This document shows positions 43,917 to 53,732 of a stretch of 64,000 nucleotides of DNA, piece by piece. The stretch is from Desertimonas sp963772825. Lineage in GTDB: Bacteria > Actinomycetota > Acidimicrobiia > Acidimicrobiales > Ilumatobacteraceae. The notes below the pieces were generated by a model that was not told where the DNA came from, made no database searches, and saw nothing but the letters and a program-made list of their open reading frames with translations. Numbering within the stretch: position 1 is the first letter of the stretch; each line of letters starts with the position of its first letter. Where the stretch lies: assembly GCA_963772825.1 (NCBI GenBank), contig CAVYYX010000006.1, positions 186,001-250,000 on the forward strand. Reading direction: 5' to 3'. A program made the position numbers and the translations under genes.

Positions 43917-45313
43917 TCAGCCGTCCTCAGCGAGGACTCGGACCGCGGTGTGATCGATCTTGCCGTTGCCGAGGCGCGGCAACTGCCCCACCGGGATCAG
44001 CCGCTCGGGAAGCATGTCTGGACGCAGCAAGGACGCCAGTGCTCGGCGCATCTCGTCGGCGTCCACTGACCCCGACTCGACGACGCTCACCAACATTCCA
44101 TCCTGTGTGGCGATGGTGAACGAGGCGAACCCGTGCTTGCTGCGAATCGTCGCGTCGACCTCGTCGAGGTCGACGAACGTGGCGCTGCGTTTGACGCGAC
44201 GTCCGGAGCGACCGAGACAGAACAGTTGTTCGTCCATCACCGCGCCGACGTCGCCGGTGACAACGACGTCATCGCCAACCCACCGCGGGTAGCTTCCCGC
44301 CTCACCGAACACATAGCCCGCTGCTCCGTGGGGAGCCCGGATCGCCAGCATGTCTCCACCCTCGTGGGCGATGACCTCGGTGTACCACACGCCCACGCGC
44401 CCAACTCCGATGCTGACACTTCCGTGTATCGTCGGGTGTGACTCGCCGCCTCTGACCCTCGCCGCGCTGGCGAAGCCGGCCGTCTCACTCGTTCCGTAGG
44501 TGTTGACGACAAGTGGAATGCCGAGATCGTGCACCTGCTGTGCCTGAACAGCGAACAAGCGGTCACCACCCGACCCCCAGACGCGTAGCGTTCCGGGTGC
44601 CGCCGGACGACGCTCAGCGAACGCCAGGTCGATGAATCGCGGGGCCAGCCTCACATGTGTGGCTCGCACGCGGTCGACGAACCTCAGCGGGCGCAGCCGA
44701 TCACCCAGCGCTGACGACACGTGCACAATCGCACCGCTGGCCAAGGCCAACAACAGGTTCGTCATCGACATGTCGTAGGCGATATGTGAGATCTCGGCGA
44801 ACACGGCCGTCTCGTCGAGCTCGAGCGCTTCGGCGCCTTCGGCGACAAAGGCGGCAACAGTCGACCAAGGGGTCAGCACCGCCTTCGGCGCACCTCCTGT
44901 CGAACCTGACGACACCGCGATGTACCCCGGCTCACGCGATCGGCCCTGCTCCTCTGCTCCTGCCCAGGATTCCTCCTCGGACCCTCGAACGCCATCGCGG
45001 TCGACGACGACATCGGGTCGAAGACCGCGGTGATGGCGCGAAGCCGGTCTTCCGGTGCGGAGGGATCAAGGAAGCAGATCGTGTGGTCGGCAGTGATCGC
45101 GGCGACAAGCATCACGAGCGCGTCGGTCGATAGCGGTAACGTCACTGCGACCACCGGCGATGACTTGCGGCCAACTCTCTCAACGAGACGGGCATGTTCA
45201 GAGGCGGCTGTGAGCAGCTCGTCCGTCCCCAGCTGCGTCGCTGGATCGTTGATCGTCGCCCCGGCGCCCAACGATGCTCGCCGCGACAGCAGGCGATCGG
45301 CGAGCGCGTTCAT
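43917..45313 (-). CDS. AMP-forming acyl/amino-acid ligase (one frameshift)
   Basis: This adenylating enzyme probably activates a carboxylic or amino acid and loads it onto the ACP. The N-terminal part has VVAVTLPLSTDALVMLVAAI and ICFLDPSAPEDRLRAI. After a one-base deletion near 45015 the frame continues with the P-loop IAVSSGSTGGAPKAV, FAEISHIAYDMSMTNLLLAL, VNTYGTSETAG, VTGDVGAVMDEQLFCLGRSG and the C-terminal Lys in LGNGKIDHT. With the missing base it is about 465 residues, slightly short for the family. It converges on the ACP gene with 41 bp between them. Confidence 0.85.
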
Positions 45314-45337
45314 CGCGTGCCATCCTCGGCCAGCTGC

Positions 45338-46291
45338 TCATCGAGATGGAACCGCGGTGGCTGATCCACGCGTTGTACCGCGCGCGGCCGTTGCCGACAC
45401 GATTCGCTCCCACGTCAACTCCGAAACGTCGGTCACAACGGCGAGGCCGAGCTCCTGGAGTCGCCCCGCGATCTCACCCTGATGATCATCGATGTGCTCG
45501 TCGAAAGCTGCCCGACGCGGAACAAGAATCGGTACCTTCGCCGCCTCGAGGACGGTGAGTGCAATACCCGCGCCGGCATGCGCCACGACGACATCGGCTT
45601 CAGCGATCGCAGTACCGAGCCTGGCGGCGGGAACGACCGGTTGCGCCTCAATCGGGAGACCGGAAACATCGGTGCACCCGGTTTGCCACAGGACCTCGAC
45701 GTCGTCGGGTATCACCGCCACCAGGCAGTCCAGCAAACGCCGAAACCCATACTTCGATGACGTTCCAAGGCTCACGACAACCCGGCGGACGGCAGTGCGC
45801 TTCGTCGCCTCAGCCCGGTACCCGTCGAGCGTCGAGCCTCGGTACTGCCAGCGACCACCGGCCAAGTGAGGCCACTGCGTGTAGAGCGAAATGCCCGGGA
45901 ACCGTCGCAACATCCGGCCGGCCATCGAAAACCCGTCGGTGCGCGTCACACTCTCGATGTAATGCGCCGGCAGCCGTCGAACGGCTGCGTGCGGCAACGT
46001 CGACACCGCGAGGCTCGAGCCGGTACTGATCGCACGAGTGATGTCGCTACGACGGAACAGGCCGTGTATCAGGGCGCCATTCCGCGCCGCCGCCCGCCAA
46101 TCTCGCGTCGGTGCGGCCCCGACCCAGGTGACCTGCTCCGCGGCGAGCATCGACTCAGTCTGCGGTGTCCGGACCGTGACCCAGAGTCGGTCACCTTCGA
46201 GTCCGAAGCGATCGACCAGCGAGTACAGCTGTACGACATGTCCACCGTCGTTGGCTGCGAGCAGTGTGGTCACGACGACGTCCTCGCACAC
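45338..46291 (-). CDS. Glycosyltransferase, Alg14-Alg13-like fusion (GT28 C-terminal domain)
   Basis: This 317-residue protein has an Alg14-like N-terminus (TTLLAANDGGHVVQLYSLVD) and a GT28-type C-terminal domain (VRRVVVSLGTSSKYGFRRLL, EADVVVAHAGAGIALTVLEA, KVPILVPRRAAFDEHIDDHQ). This is the two-subunit UDP-sugar transferase fused in one chain, as in EpsEF/PssDE-like enzymes that act on lipid-linked sugars. The start GTG 46291 is a choice; GTG 46273 also fits. It lies 24 bp upstream of the ligase gene and is probably cotranscribed with it. Confidence 0.82.
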   Translation of the reverse strand: MCEDVVVTTLLAANDGGHVVQLYSLVDRFGLEGDRLWVTVRTPQTESMLAAEQVTWVGAAPTRDWRAAARNGALIHGLFRRSDITRAISTGSSLAVSTLPHAAVRRLPAHYIESVTRTDGFSMAGRMLRRFPGISLYTQWPHLAGGRWQYRGSTLDGYRAEATKRTAVRRVVVSLGTSSKYGFRRLLDCLVAVIPDDVEVLWQTGCTDVSGLPIEAQPVVPAARLGTAIAEADVVVAHAGAGIALTVLEAAKVPILVPRRAAFDEHIDDHQGEIAGRLQELGLAVVTDVSELTWERIVSATAARGTTRGSATAVPSR

Positions 46292-46472
46292 GTTTGGCCT
46301 GACTCGACGGGAACGATGGTCTTCCCACCACCGCCGACCATCACTACAAGAACAGAGAGCAGAGCCAAGGGAGGTTGACCGATTGAACGAGGGTGGAACC
46401 CAAACAGGCGATTCTGGCGAGACTACCGTCCGTGTCTGCCTCATTCGCCCTGTTTGAGGCGCGAATTGCGGG

Positions 46473-47336
46473 TCAGCGGGTACTGATGTCGCGGAAGAAC
46501 GACGAGTCGCTGCCCCGCCAGCGTCGCCACGCACTCAGCAGGCGCGTCGCCACCGCGACCACAAGATGCCCCGGTACGTGAACGATCAGCGCAGGGCGCG
46601 CACGGAGCAGCGAGACCAACCGTGAGCGTGCCCTGTCCGCCGCGAGTCGCGGCGATCGGAGTCCCGCAGCGAGAACATCTCGGTTGCCTTGGTGGACTCG
46701 CGCACGACGGCTGACGCACCCACGAAAGGTGCGTGGCAGTGTGACCAGGACCCGGACGTCCCGCAGCCGCCGCTTCTCTTCTGGTTGGAACAAGCCGTCG
46801 AGGTAGAAGTCGTCGGCAATGACGTCCGGCCACTCCTCAAACCGGGCTCTGCCGGCCTCATTGATCATCATTGCCCCGGTGCCCGCGATCGCCTCGCTGT
46901 GTTCCTGGAGAGCCGTCCACACTCGATAGTGCGAAGCGACGACCCGGCCCGCTCCGCTCACGTCATAACTCGGGGTGGGCGCGACGGCCAGAACATCTGG
47001 TGCTCTGAGGGCGGCAGCAAGCCGGCGAACTGCCGACGCGCTGAGCACGACGTCTGCGTCGAGGTACAACCGCAGCCGTGAGCCGAGGGCCCGGTCGCCG
47101 GCACGGAGAGCAGCCGGCTTCGAACTGGGATCGAGCTCGATCACGCGGGCCCAGGGCGCCATTTGCCGTGCGACCTCCGCCGTCCCGTCTGTACAACCGT
47201 TGCACACGATCACGACGTCGGCATCGGTGGCCAAATCGGCCAGGCCGTCGAGCAGGCGTCCAATCGTGCGCTCCTCGTTATGGGCGGGAATCACGACACC
47301 GAGCCGAGCCACTGGCGGGAAGCTAGTCGCCTGCAA
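46473..47336 (-). CDS. Family 2 glycosyltransferase
   Basis: This 287-residue GT-A enzyme begins RLGVVIPAHNEERTIGRLLD. It has VVIVCNGCTDGTAEVARQ, SKPAALRAGDRAL and the DXD region RLYLDADVVLSASAVRRL. EEWPDVIADDFYLDGLF is the catalytic-base segment. The C-terminal third contains hydrophobic stretches that may attach it to the membrane. Sugar donor and acceptor are unknown. It is divergent from the PIG-L gene at 47418. Confidence 0.88.
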   Translation of the reverse strand: MQATSFPPVARLGVVIPAHNEERTIGRLLDGLADLATDADVVIVCNGCTDGTAEVARQMAPWARVIELDPSSKPAALRAGDRALGSRLRLYLDADVVLSASAVRRLAAALRAPDVLAVAPTPSYDVSGAGRVVASHYRVWTALQEHSEAIAGTGAMMINEAGRARFEEWPDVIADDFYLDGLFQPEEKRRLRDVRVLVTLPRTFRGCVSRRARVHQGNRDVLAAGLRSPRLAADRARSRLVSLLRARPALIVHVPGHLVVAVATRLLSAWRRWRGSDSSFFRDISTR

Positions 47337-47417
47337 CGAGGCGCGTGTGCGCAGCTCCGGCGACGACGACCAATCCGGCCCCTATGCTGTCGCAGTGAGT
47401 CTCGGCGGTCGCGACAG

Positions 47418-48146
47418 ATGAAGGTCGCCGCGGTTTCCCCACATCTCGACGACGCCGTGCTGTCCGTGGGCGCGACGATCAGTGCACTGAGCCGTCAGGG
47501 AGCACATGTCACGATCGTTACCGTGTTCGCTGGCGATCCACGGGCGGAGACGCCAGCCTCGTACTGGGACGCCACCCGCGGCCAGCCGACCCAGGGCGCC
47601 GCCGTTCGCCTACGCCGACGCGAGGACGAGCTCGCGGTCGCGGAGCTCGGCGCCTCTGCCGTCGCCCTGCCTTGGCCCGACAGCGCCTATGTGGGACGGC
47701 GCGACCCTGACGCGATCTGGCAACAGCTGCACCCCATTCTCGGCGACGCCGATCTCACGCTGCTGCCGGGATGGCCACTCAGTCACGCTGATCACCGATA
47801 CACCACGATGCTGGTCATGGAGCGGCTCGGTCGAACGGCGCCGATCGCCTTCTACGCCGAGCAACCGTATGCCGCCGAGCCGGTGACGATGGTCAAGGGC
47901 GCGATCCGCAATCGCACGGTTGCGCCCCTGCGCCACGCGTGCGGGGGCGAGATCCGCTGGCATCGCTGCCGGCTCGATGCCGCGGCTCAGCGCGCCCAAG
48001 ACCGCGCCCTCTCGCACTACGGAGGCGAGCTGGCGAATCTTGGACTCCGCGGCCGATGGGCAAAGCTGGTCCGCCGGCTTCACGCCGGCGAGTGGCTCGG
48101 TGTCGGAGAACAGACCGAGCTTCCAGCGGAGTTCAAGCTGACGTGA
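47418..48146 (+). CDS. PIG-L/LmbE-family deacetylase (second in locus)
   Basis: This 242-residue zinc hydrolase begins MKVAAVSPHLDDAVLSVGAT, with the PHLDD metal motif, and has LLPGWPLSHADHRYTTMLVM for the third ligand. The C-terminal part, PLRHACGGEIRWHRCRLDAA, is unlike the first PIG-L protein here at 39118, so the two are not recent duplicates. It likely deacetylates a sugar or cleaves a related amide. It overlaps the next glycosyltransferase by 4 bp (GTGA). Confidence 0.88.
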   Translation: MKVAAVSPHLDDAVLSVGATISALSRQGAHVTIVTVFAGDPRAETPASYWDATRGQPTQGAAVRLRRREDELAVAELGASAVALPWPDSAYVGRRDPDAIWQQLHPILGDADLTLLPGWPLSHADHRYTTMLVMERLGRTAPIAFYAEQPYAAEPVTMVKGAIRNRTVAPLRHACGGEIRWHRCRLDAAAQRAQDRALSHYGGELANLGLRGRWAKLVRRLHAGEWLGVGEQTELPAEFKLT

Positions 48147-49090
48147 CCGGAACGGACCCGAGAGGTTCGATCGACGTCGGCGTCGTCGTCGTCACGTACA
48201 ACAGCGCCGGCACTGTTGGCGCACTGTTGTCCACGCTCGTCGATGGTCTCGTGGGCGTCGAGTGGCGCATCGTGTTCGTCGACAACGCTTCCTCCGACGG
48301 CACCGTGGCAACGATCCGCGGTGCGGGGTATGAGGTCATCGAGCTCGACCGCAACCGTGGGTACGCAGCGGCGATCAACCGCGGCACGGAGCACTTTCCC
48401 ACGGCTCGCGCCATCCTCGTACTCAACCCGGACGTCGAACTGACGCCTGGATGTGCAGAGTCACTGCTTCGTACCATCGATACTGAGGACTCCATTGGCG
48501 TCGCTTCGCCGAAGACGTACATCCCGGACAAAGCCGACCCCCTGGACCACACCCAACGACGTGAGCAGTCCCTGTCGCGGATCTGGGGTACGGCGTTGCT
48601 CGGCGGGCGGCTCTCTCGGCGATTTGCAGCAACCTCAGAAGCCGTGGCGGACCCTCGTTGCTATGACGTACCCCGTGACGTCGACTGGGCGGTCGGAGCG
48701 GCCCTGTTGATCAACCGCCCGTGCATCGATGCCGTGGGCGAGTGGGACGAATCATTCTTCCTCTACTCGGAAGAAACGGACTTCTGCCGGCGGGCTCGGC
48801 AAGCCGGGTTCAAGATCCGCTACGTGCCCGACGCTGTCGTTTGGCACAAGGGAGGTGAGGGCTTAGTGAATCCGCGGCTGAGAGCAATGATGATCGTGAA
48901 CAAGGTCCGCGAGTATCACCGCTGGCATGGGAAGTTGGCGTCCTGGTGCTTCTTCGCCGGCGCCCTCTTCCACGAGTTGACGCGTGGCCTGGCTGGACGG
49001 GCTGCGTCACGGACAGCGGCGGTGGCACTGATCTCACCGCGCCGCCGGCCGGCCGAACTCAATGCTTCGCAGACACTGCTGCCTCGGTGA
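48143..49090 (+). CDS. Family 2 glycosyltransferase (rhamnosyltransferase-like)
   Basis: This 315-residue GT-A enzyme has IDVGVVVVTYNSAGTVGALL, IVFVDNASSDGTVATIR, NRGYAAAINRGTEHFP and LNPDVELTPGCAESLLR as the DXD region. DWAVGAALLINRPCIDAVGE and WDESFFLYSEETDFCRRARQ follow, as in WbbL-type rhamnosyltransferases. It ends in a hydrophobic, membrane-associated helix. The GTG start sits in the PIG-L stop, so the two enzymes are translated together, which suggests deacetylation of the sugar it adds. Confidence 0.88.
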   Translation: MTGTDPRGSIDVGVVVVTYNSAGTVGALLSTLVDGLVGVEWRIVFVDNASSDGTVATIRGAGYEVIELDRNRGYAAAINRGTEHFPTARAILVLNPDVELTPGCAESLLRTIDTEDSIGVASPKTYIPDKADPLDHTQRREQSLSRIWGTALLGGRLSRRFAATSEAVADPRCYDVPRDVDWAVGAALLINRPCIDAVGEWDESFFLYSEETDFCRRARQAGFKIRYVPDAVVWHKGGEGLVNPRLRAMMIVNKVREYHRWHGKLASWCFFAGALFHELTRGLAGRAASRTAAVALISPRRRPAELNASQTLLPR

Positions 49091-49320
49091 CGATGCGCGG
49101 GCCGACACGACCGATGGATGCCCGGTGGCTTGTAAATATCGACGGTTTGTGTCAGCCAGAAGGCCCGATGGTGGTCTCCGGGCTGACGCAAACCTCGTGG
49201 GCACGCCAGCAGTCGGACCGCGTCCGCCGGCGCCCACCGCTTCCTTCGGGGCATTGCGTGACCATGCAGTCCCTGGGAGCCAACGCAACAGCCTCGTAAG
49301 GACGCCTTCGGCCGCGCACG

Positions 49321-50061
49321 CTAGGGCCGCAGCATCGTGACGTGGTAGCGGAACCTGGCGTTGACCGAGTTCGGCATCGGGGATGCCTCGATGCGACATG
49401 TCAGTCCGTGCCGCGCCGCGGCTTCCTCGAAGAACTCCCGGCGTAGGTAGAGCTGGTCCAGACCGGCGTAGTCGGCGGCACGCACACCCTGGGCGGCCGC
49501 TCGCGCCTCGCGGGACTCGGCCTCCAACTCGGCATCGTTGACGTCCAGCACACCGACGGCGCGGGTCGCCTTGGCGATCATCCGCTCCAGCACCTCCTCG
49601 GCGTACGCCGCCGTCGGAAAGTAGATGAAAACGCCGTTGCTCAGCACCACGTCGTACCGTGGTTCGGTGTCGATCTCGCAAGCCTCCCGGACCTCGAGGT
49701 CAGAACCGGGCGGCAGTGCCGTCTGCGCGTGCGCGACGAGCGATGCCGCGAAGTCGGCGCCGCCCACCTGGGCACACTTGTCGCGCAGCCAGTACAGCAG
49801 TGCGCCAGCGCCGCAACCGACGTCGTAGACGGAGTCCGCCGGCCCGATGCCCAGGCTGTCGACCACGTACCGGAAGTGCACCTCGTGGTCGCTCAACGAG
49901 AGGGTGGAAGTGGGTGAGTGATATCCGCCGAGCTCCATCAGCACGTGCAAAGTGTCACCGTCGAGTGTGTCGGAAACCGAGATCCCCGAGCCCTTCCGAC
50001 TCCACACCTGATGCCAGAGGAGAGACGCTCCTTCTAGGTGGCGGTCGTCGACTCCAGCCAC
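49321..50061 (-). CDS. Class I SAM-dependent methyltransferase
   Basis: This 246-residue enzyme has a methyltransferase core: DSVYDVGCGAGALLYWLRDK (SAM site), QVGGADFAASLVAHAQ, PRYDVVLSNGVFIYFPTAAY and EEVLERMIAKATRAVGVLDV. The substrate is unknown, but its place after rfbF suggests a sugar or lipid-linked glycan. Between its 3' end and the glycosyltransferase at 49090 lie about 230 bp with no gene that I can support. Confidence 0.85.
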   Translation of the reverse strand: MAGVDDRHLEGASLLWHQVWSRKGSGISVSDTLDGDTLHVLMELGGYHSPTSTLSLSDHEVHFRYVVDSLGIGPADSVYDVGCGAGALLYWLRDKCAQVGGADFAASLVAHAQTALPPGSDLEVREACEIDTEPRYDVVLSNGVFIYFPTAAYAEEVLERMIAKATRAVGVLDVNDAELEAESREARAAAQGVRAADYAGLDQLYLRREFFEEAAARHGLTCRIEASPMPNSVNARFRYHVTMLRP

Positions 50062-50129
50062 GACGTGTCAGCCGTGGAGCCGGCGACGGCCGGCGACGTG
50101 ACATGATGGCCGACGGCGCACGGTACGGT

Positions 50130-50927
50130 TCACCGCGACGCCGGTTCCCCGGAGTCCCGCCACACCTGCCACGGCCGATTGCCTCCGTAGTACATGGTCT
50201 CGAGATCCATCTTGTCCTTGAACGTGTCCATGTTCTTCCAGAAGCCGTCGTGGCGCTGAGCCATCAGCTGGCGCCGATCCATCAGCCGCCGGAACGGTTC
50301 GAGCACCAGGTCCTCTCCCGGATGGAGCAGATCAAAGATCTCCTGGCGTAGCGCGAAGAAGCCGGCGTTCACCCGCAGTGGCGAGTCACCGACATATTCG
50401 AGGTCGGTCACCTGGCCATCGCCGTCGGCGTGGATGATGTGGAACGTGTGCGGCGCAGGCACGCTCAACATGCTGGCGACGTTGTCGGTCGTGACGAAGT
50501 CGCGCACGTACCGGTCGAGGTCGAGGTCGGTGAGACCATCGGAGTAGTTGGCGAGGAAGATCTCCTCCCCCTCGACATGATCGCGGACCCGACGCAGGCG
50601 CTCGCCGATCGGGGAGTCGATGCCGGTCTCGACGAACGTGAGGCGCCACTCGTCGATGTCGGCACCGAGCAACTCGACCTCTCGACCTCCTTTGGTCAGC
50701 ACGAAGTCGTTCGTCGCCCACTCGCGGTACTCGAGGAAGAACTTCTTGATCTCAAGGGCACCGTGTCCGAGACAGAGGATGAATTCGGTGTGGCCAAAGT
50801 GCGCGTAGTACCGCATCAGGTGCCACAGCACCGGTCGAGGACCGATCTCGACCAACGGCTTGGGGATCTTCTCTGAGTAGTCGCGAAGCCTCATGCCCAT
50901 CCCGCCGCAAAACAGCACTACCTTCAT
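50130..50927 (-). CDS. rfbF: Glucose-1-phosphate cytidylyltransferase
   Basis: RfbF makes CDP-glucose from CTP and glucose-1-phosphate, the first step to CDP-linked deoxysugars. The 265-residue protein has MKVVLFCGGMGMRLRDYSEK, IPKPLVEIGPRPVLWHLMRY, LCLGHGALEIKKFFLEY, FVETGIDSPIGERLRRVRDH, FLANYSDGLTDLDL and HDGFWKNMDTFKDKMDLE. All match the family. ATG 50927 with GGGAGG in front is the start. The next pathway enzyme, CDP-glucose 4,6-dehydratase, is not in the window. Confidence 0.93.
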   Translation of the reverse strand: MKVVLFCGGMGMRLRDYSEKIPKPLVEIGPRPVLWHLMRYYAHFGHTEFILCLGHGALEIKKFFLEYREWATNDFVLTKGGREVELLGADIDEWRLTFVETGIDSPIGERLRRVRDHVEGEEIFLANYSDGLTDLDLDRYVRDFVTTDNVASMLSVPAPHTFHIIHADGDGQVTDLEYVGDSPLRVNAGFFALRQEIFDLLHPGEDLVLEPFRRLMDRRQLMAQRHDGFWKNMDTFKDKMDLETMYYGGNRPWQVWRDSGEPASR

Positions 50928-51029
50928 CCCTGAGCCTCCCCGCCTGGAGCTATCGTGACAGATCACCCGCCCGAGCGGCCAGGTTCGCTCAGCCGCGATG
51001 TCGGCCTCACGCTGTCATACTACACCGGC

Positions 51030-52332
51030 ATGATCATCGTCGACACCGAGTTGGCGCGGCGCGAGGAAGCCGGAGAACCGGTGCGAGTCGCACTCGTCGG
51101 CGGCGGCTACGTCGCTCGCTGCATCGCTCTGCAGTTCGTCACCGCAGGGCGCGGGATGCGACTCGTAGCCATCGCCAACCGCACCGCGAGCGGGAGCCGT
51201 CGCGGCGTACGCTGGCGCGGGCGTGGACGACGTCGTGCACGTCTCGACGGCTGGCGAGCTCGAGCAGGCGATCGCCGCTGGCCGCCCGGCGGTAACCGAC
51301 GACGCCACCGTCGTGTGCGCCGCCGGTCCGGTCGACGTGGTCATCGAGGCCACCGGCCACGTGGAGTTCGGCACGCAGGTCTGCTTCGACGCCATCGCCC
51401 ACGGCAAGCACGTCGTGATGATGGGCGCCGAGGTCGACGCATCGGTCGGCCCGATCCTCAAGACCTATGCCGACCGCGCCGGTGTCGTCTTCACCTACAC
51501 CGACGGCGACGAGCCGGGCGTCGCCATGAACCTGCATCGCTTCGCCGACGGCATCGGCTATCGGCCGGTGTTGATGGGCCAGCTCAAAGGCTTCCTCGAT
51601 CGGTATCGCAATCCCGACACACAAGCGGCGCTCGCCGAGAAGCTTGGGCAGAACCCGGCGATGCTCGCCGCCTTCGCCGACGGTTCGAAGCTCGCCCTCG
51701 AGGCGACGATCATGGGCAACGCGACTGGGTTCGTGCCGCAGGTGCGCGGCATGCGCGGCCACGCCTGCGACGACGTCACGGACCTGCTGTCCCGGTTCAC
51801 GCCGGACGACTTCGTCGACGGGGGCCTCGTCGACTACGCGCTCGGCGCCGCTCCGCACACCGGCGCATTCATCCTCTGTCACAACGACCACGCCGAGAAG
51901 CGCAGACAGATGGCGTACTTCAAGATGGGCGACGGGCCGCTCTACCTCTTCTACCAGCCCTACCACATGCCTCCCTGGCAGATCGCCGACTCCGTTGCGC
52001 GGGCAGCGCTCTTCAGCGACGCGACGATCACCCCACGCGGCGCGCCGGTCTGCGACACGATCGCATGCGCGAAGCGCGACCTGCGCGCCGGAGAGCGCCT
52101 CGACGGCATGGGAGGCTTCGCCGCCTACGGCCTCGTCGAACGGGCAGAGATCTGCCGCCGGGAGGACTCTCTGCCGATCGCCGTCTCGCTCGACTGCACG
52201 ATGCGGCGCGACGTGGCCAAGGACGCACCAATCACGTATGCCGACGTGCAGTTGCCGAAGGATCGGCTCGTCGACCGCTTGCGCGCCGAGCAGACCGAGC
52301 GCTTCGCGTCTGCCGACGCGATCACCGCCTGA
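51030..52332 (+). CDS. NAD(P)-dependent oxidoreductase with SAF domain (one frameshift)
   Basis: The N-terminus has a Rossmann site, VRVALVGGGYVARCIALQFV. After an extra base near 51190 it continues with VVHVSTAGELEQAIAAG, DVVIEATGHVEFGTQVC, HGKHVVMMGAEVDASVGPIL and TYTDGDEPGVAMNLHRFADG. The C-terminal third holds a SAF-like domain (LRAGERLDGMGGFAAYGLVE). These enzymes are found in O-antigen clusters and resemble homoserine dehydrogenase. Corrected length is about 433 residues. A CATACT box 8 bases before ATG 51030 suggests a leaderless message. It is followed by an aminotransferase 5 bp away. Confidence 0.82.
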
Positions 52333-52337
52333 GCAGA

Positions 52338-53669
52338 GTGACCGCACCAGCCCCACGACGTCGGTTCGAGCGGTCGAACGAGCTGCGCCCACGATTCCAC
52401 GAGCTGATCCCCGGCGGCGCGCACACCTACGCCAAGGGCGACGACCAGTACCCAGAGGGCATGGCGCCGTACATCGTGCGGGGCGCTGGGAGCCACGTGT
52501 GGGACGTCGACGGCAACGAGTTCATCGAGTACGGCGGCGGTCTGCGCACCGTCGGGCTCGGCCACGCCTTCGCGCCGGTGGTCGACGCCGTCACACGACA
52601 GCTCGGACTCGGCGCAAACTTCGTGCGCCCCGCCACGATCGAGATCGAGGCGGCCGAGAAGCTACAGCGGCTCGTCGCCGGTGCGGAGATGGTCAAGTTC
52701 GGCAAGAACGGGTCGGACGCCACCAGTGCTGCGGTGCGACTCGCGAGGGCGCACACCGGACGCGACCTGATCGCCGTGTGCGCCGATCATCCGTTCTTCG
52801 GCGTCGACGACTGGTTCATTGGCGCGAGCGAGATGCCGGCCGGTGTGCCCGTTGCGATCCGGCAGCTGACGGTCACCTTCCCGTACAACGATCTGGCCGC
52901 CCTCGACGCCCTGTTCGACCGCCATCGTGGCAGGATCGCTGCGGTCGTCCTCGAGCCGGAGAAGGAGACGCCGCCCGGCGACGGCTACTTCGTCGGGTTG
53001 CGCCAGCTGTGCGACCGCCACGGGGTCGTGTTCATCCTCGACGAGATGATCACCGGCTTCCGGTGGGCCAACGGTGGTGCCCAGGAGCGCTACGACATCC
53101 GCCCCGACCTCTCGACGTTCGGCAAGGCGATGGCCAACGGGTTCTCCGTGTCGGCGCTGACCGGCCGACGCGAACTGATGGAGCTCGGTGGGGCCGATCA
53201 CGACCGCGAGCGCGTCTTCGTGCTCTCGACGACGCACGGCGCCGAGACGCACGGTCTCGCCGCGGCGATCGCGACGATGGACACCTACCTCTCCGAGCCG
53301 GTGATCGAGACCCTGTGGAGCAGGGGACACCGACTCGCCGATGGCCTGCGTGAGGTCGCCGCCGCCAACGGCGTGAGCGACCAGGTTCCGATCCTCGGGC
53401 GACCGTGCTGCCTCGTCTACGGCACACGCGATGCGGAAGGCAACCCGTCACAGCGGTTCCGGACGCTGCTCATCCAGGAATTGATCGACCGCGGCATCCT
53501 GGCGACGTCACTGGTCGTCAGCTACTCCCACAGCGAGGCGGACCTCGACCAGACCATCGAAGCCTTCGACGGAGCGCTCGCCGTGTACCGGCAAGCCCTC
53601 GACGACGGCGTCGACCGCTACCTTCGCGGCCGCCCGGTCCAGCCGGCGATCCGGCCGCGCCGAGAGTGA
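52338..53669 (+). CDS. Class III aminotransferase (glutamate-1-semialdehyde aminomutase-like)
   Basis: This 443-residue PLP enzyme has HELIPGGAHTYAKGDDQYPE and YIVRGAGSHVWDVDGNEFIE. It also has VKFGKNGSDATSAAVRLARA, VVFILDEMITGFRWANGGAQ and the cofactor Lys in DLSTFGKAMANGFSVSALTG. It is close to HemL in shape, but the surroundings point to a sugar or polyol substrate used for the polymer. With the SAF oxidoreductase before it and rfbC after it, it forms a three-gene operon. The gene is intact. Confidence 0.87.
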   Translation: MTAPAPRRRFERSNELRPRFHELIPGGAHTYAKGDDQYPEGMAPYIVRGAGSHVWDVDGNEFIEYGGGLRTVGLGHAFAPVVDAVTRQLGLGANFVRPATIEIEAAEKLQRLVAGAEMVKFGKNGSDATSAAVRLARAHTGRDLIAVCADHPFFGVDDWFIGASEMPAGVPVAIRQLTVTFPYNDLAALDALFDRHRGRIAAVVLEPEKETPPGDGYFVGLRQLCDRHGVVFILDEMITGFRWANGGAQERYDIRPDLSTFGKAMANGFSVSALTGRRELMELGGADHDRERVFVLSTTHGAETHGLAAAIATMDTYLSEPVIETLWSRGHRLADGLREVAAANGVSDQVPILGRPCCLVYGTRDAEGNPSQRFRTLLIQELIDRGILATSLVVSYSHSEADLDQTIEAFDGALAVYRQALDDGVDRYLRGRPVQPAIRPRRE

Positions 53670-53732
53670 ACGGAGCGGCACCGTCGACGGGCGGCCCGCG
53701 GTTGAACGCAGCGGAGGAAGAATACTGGTCGC

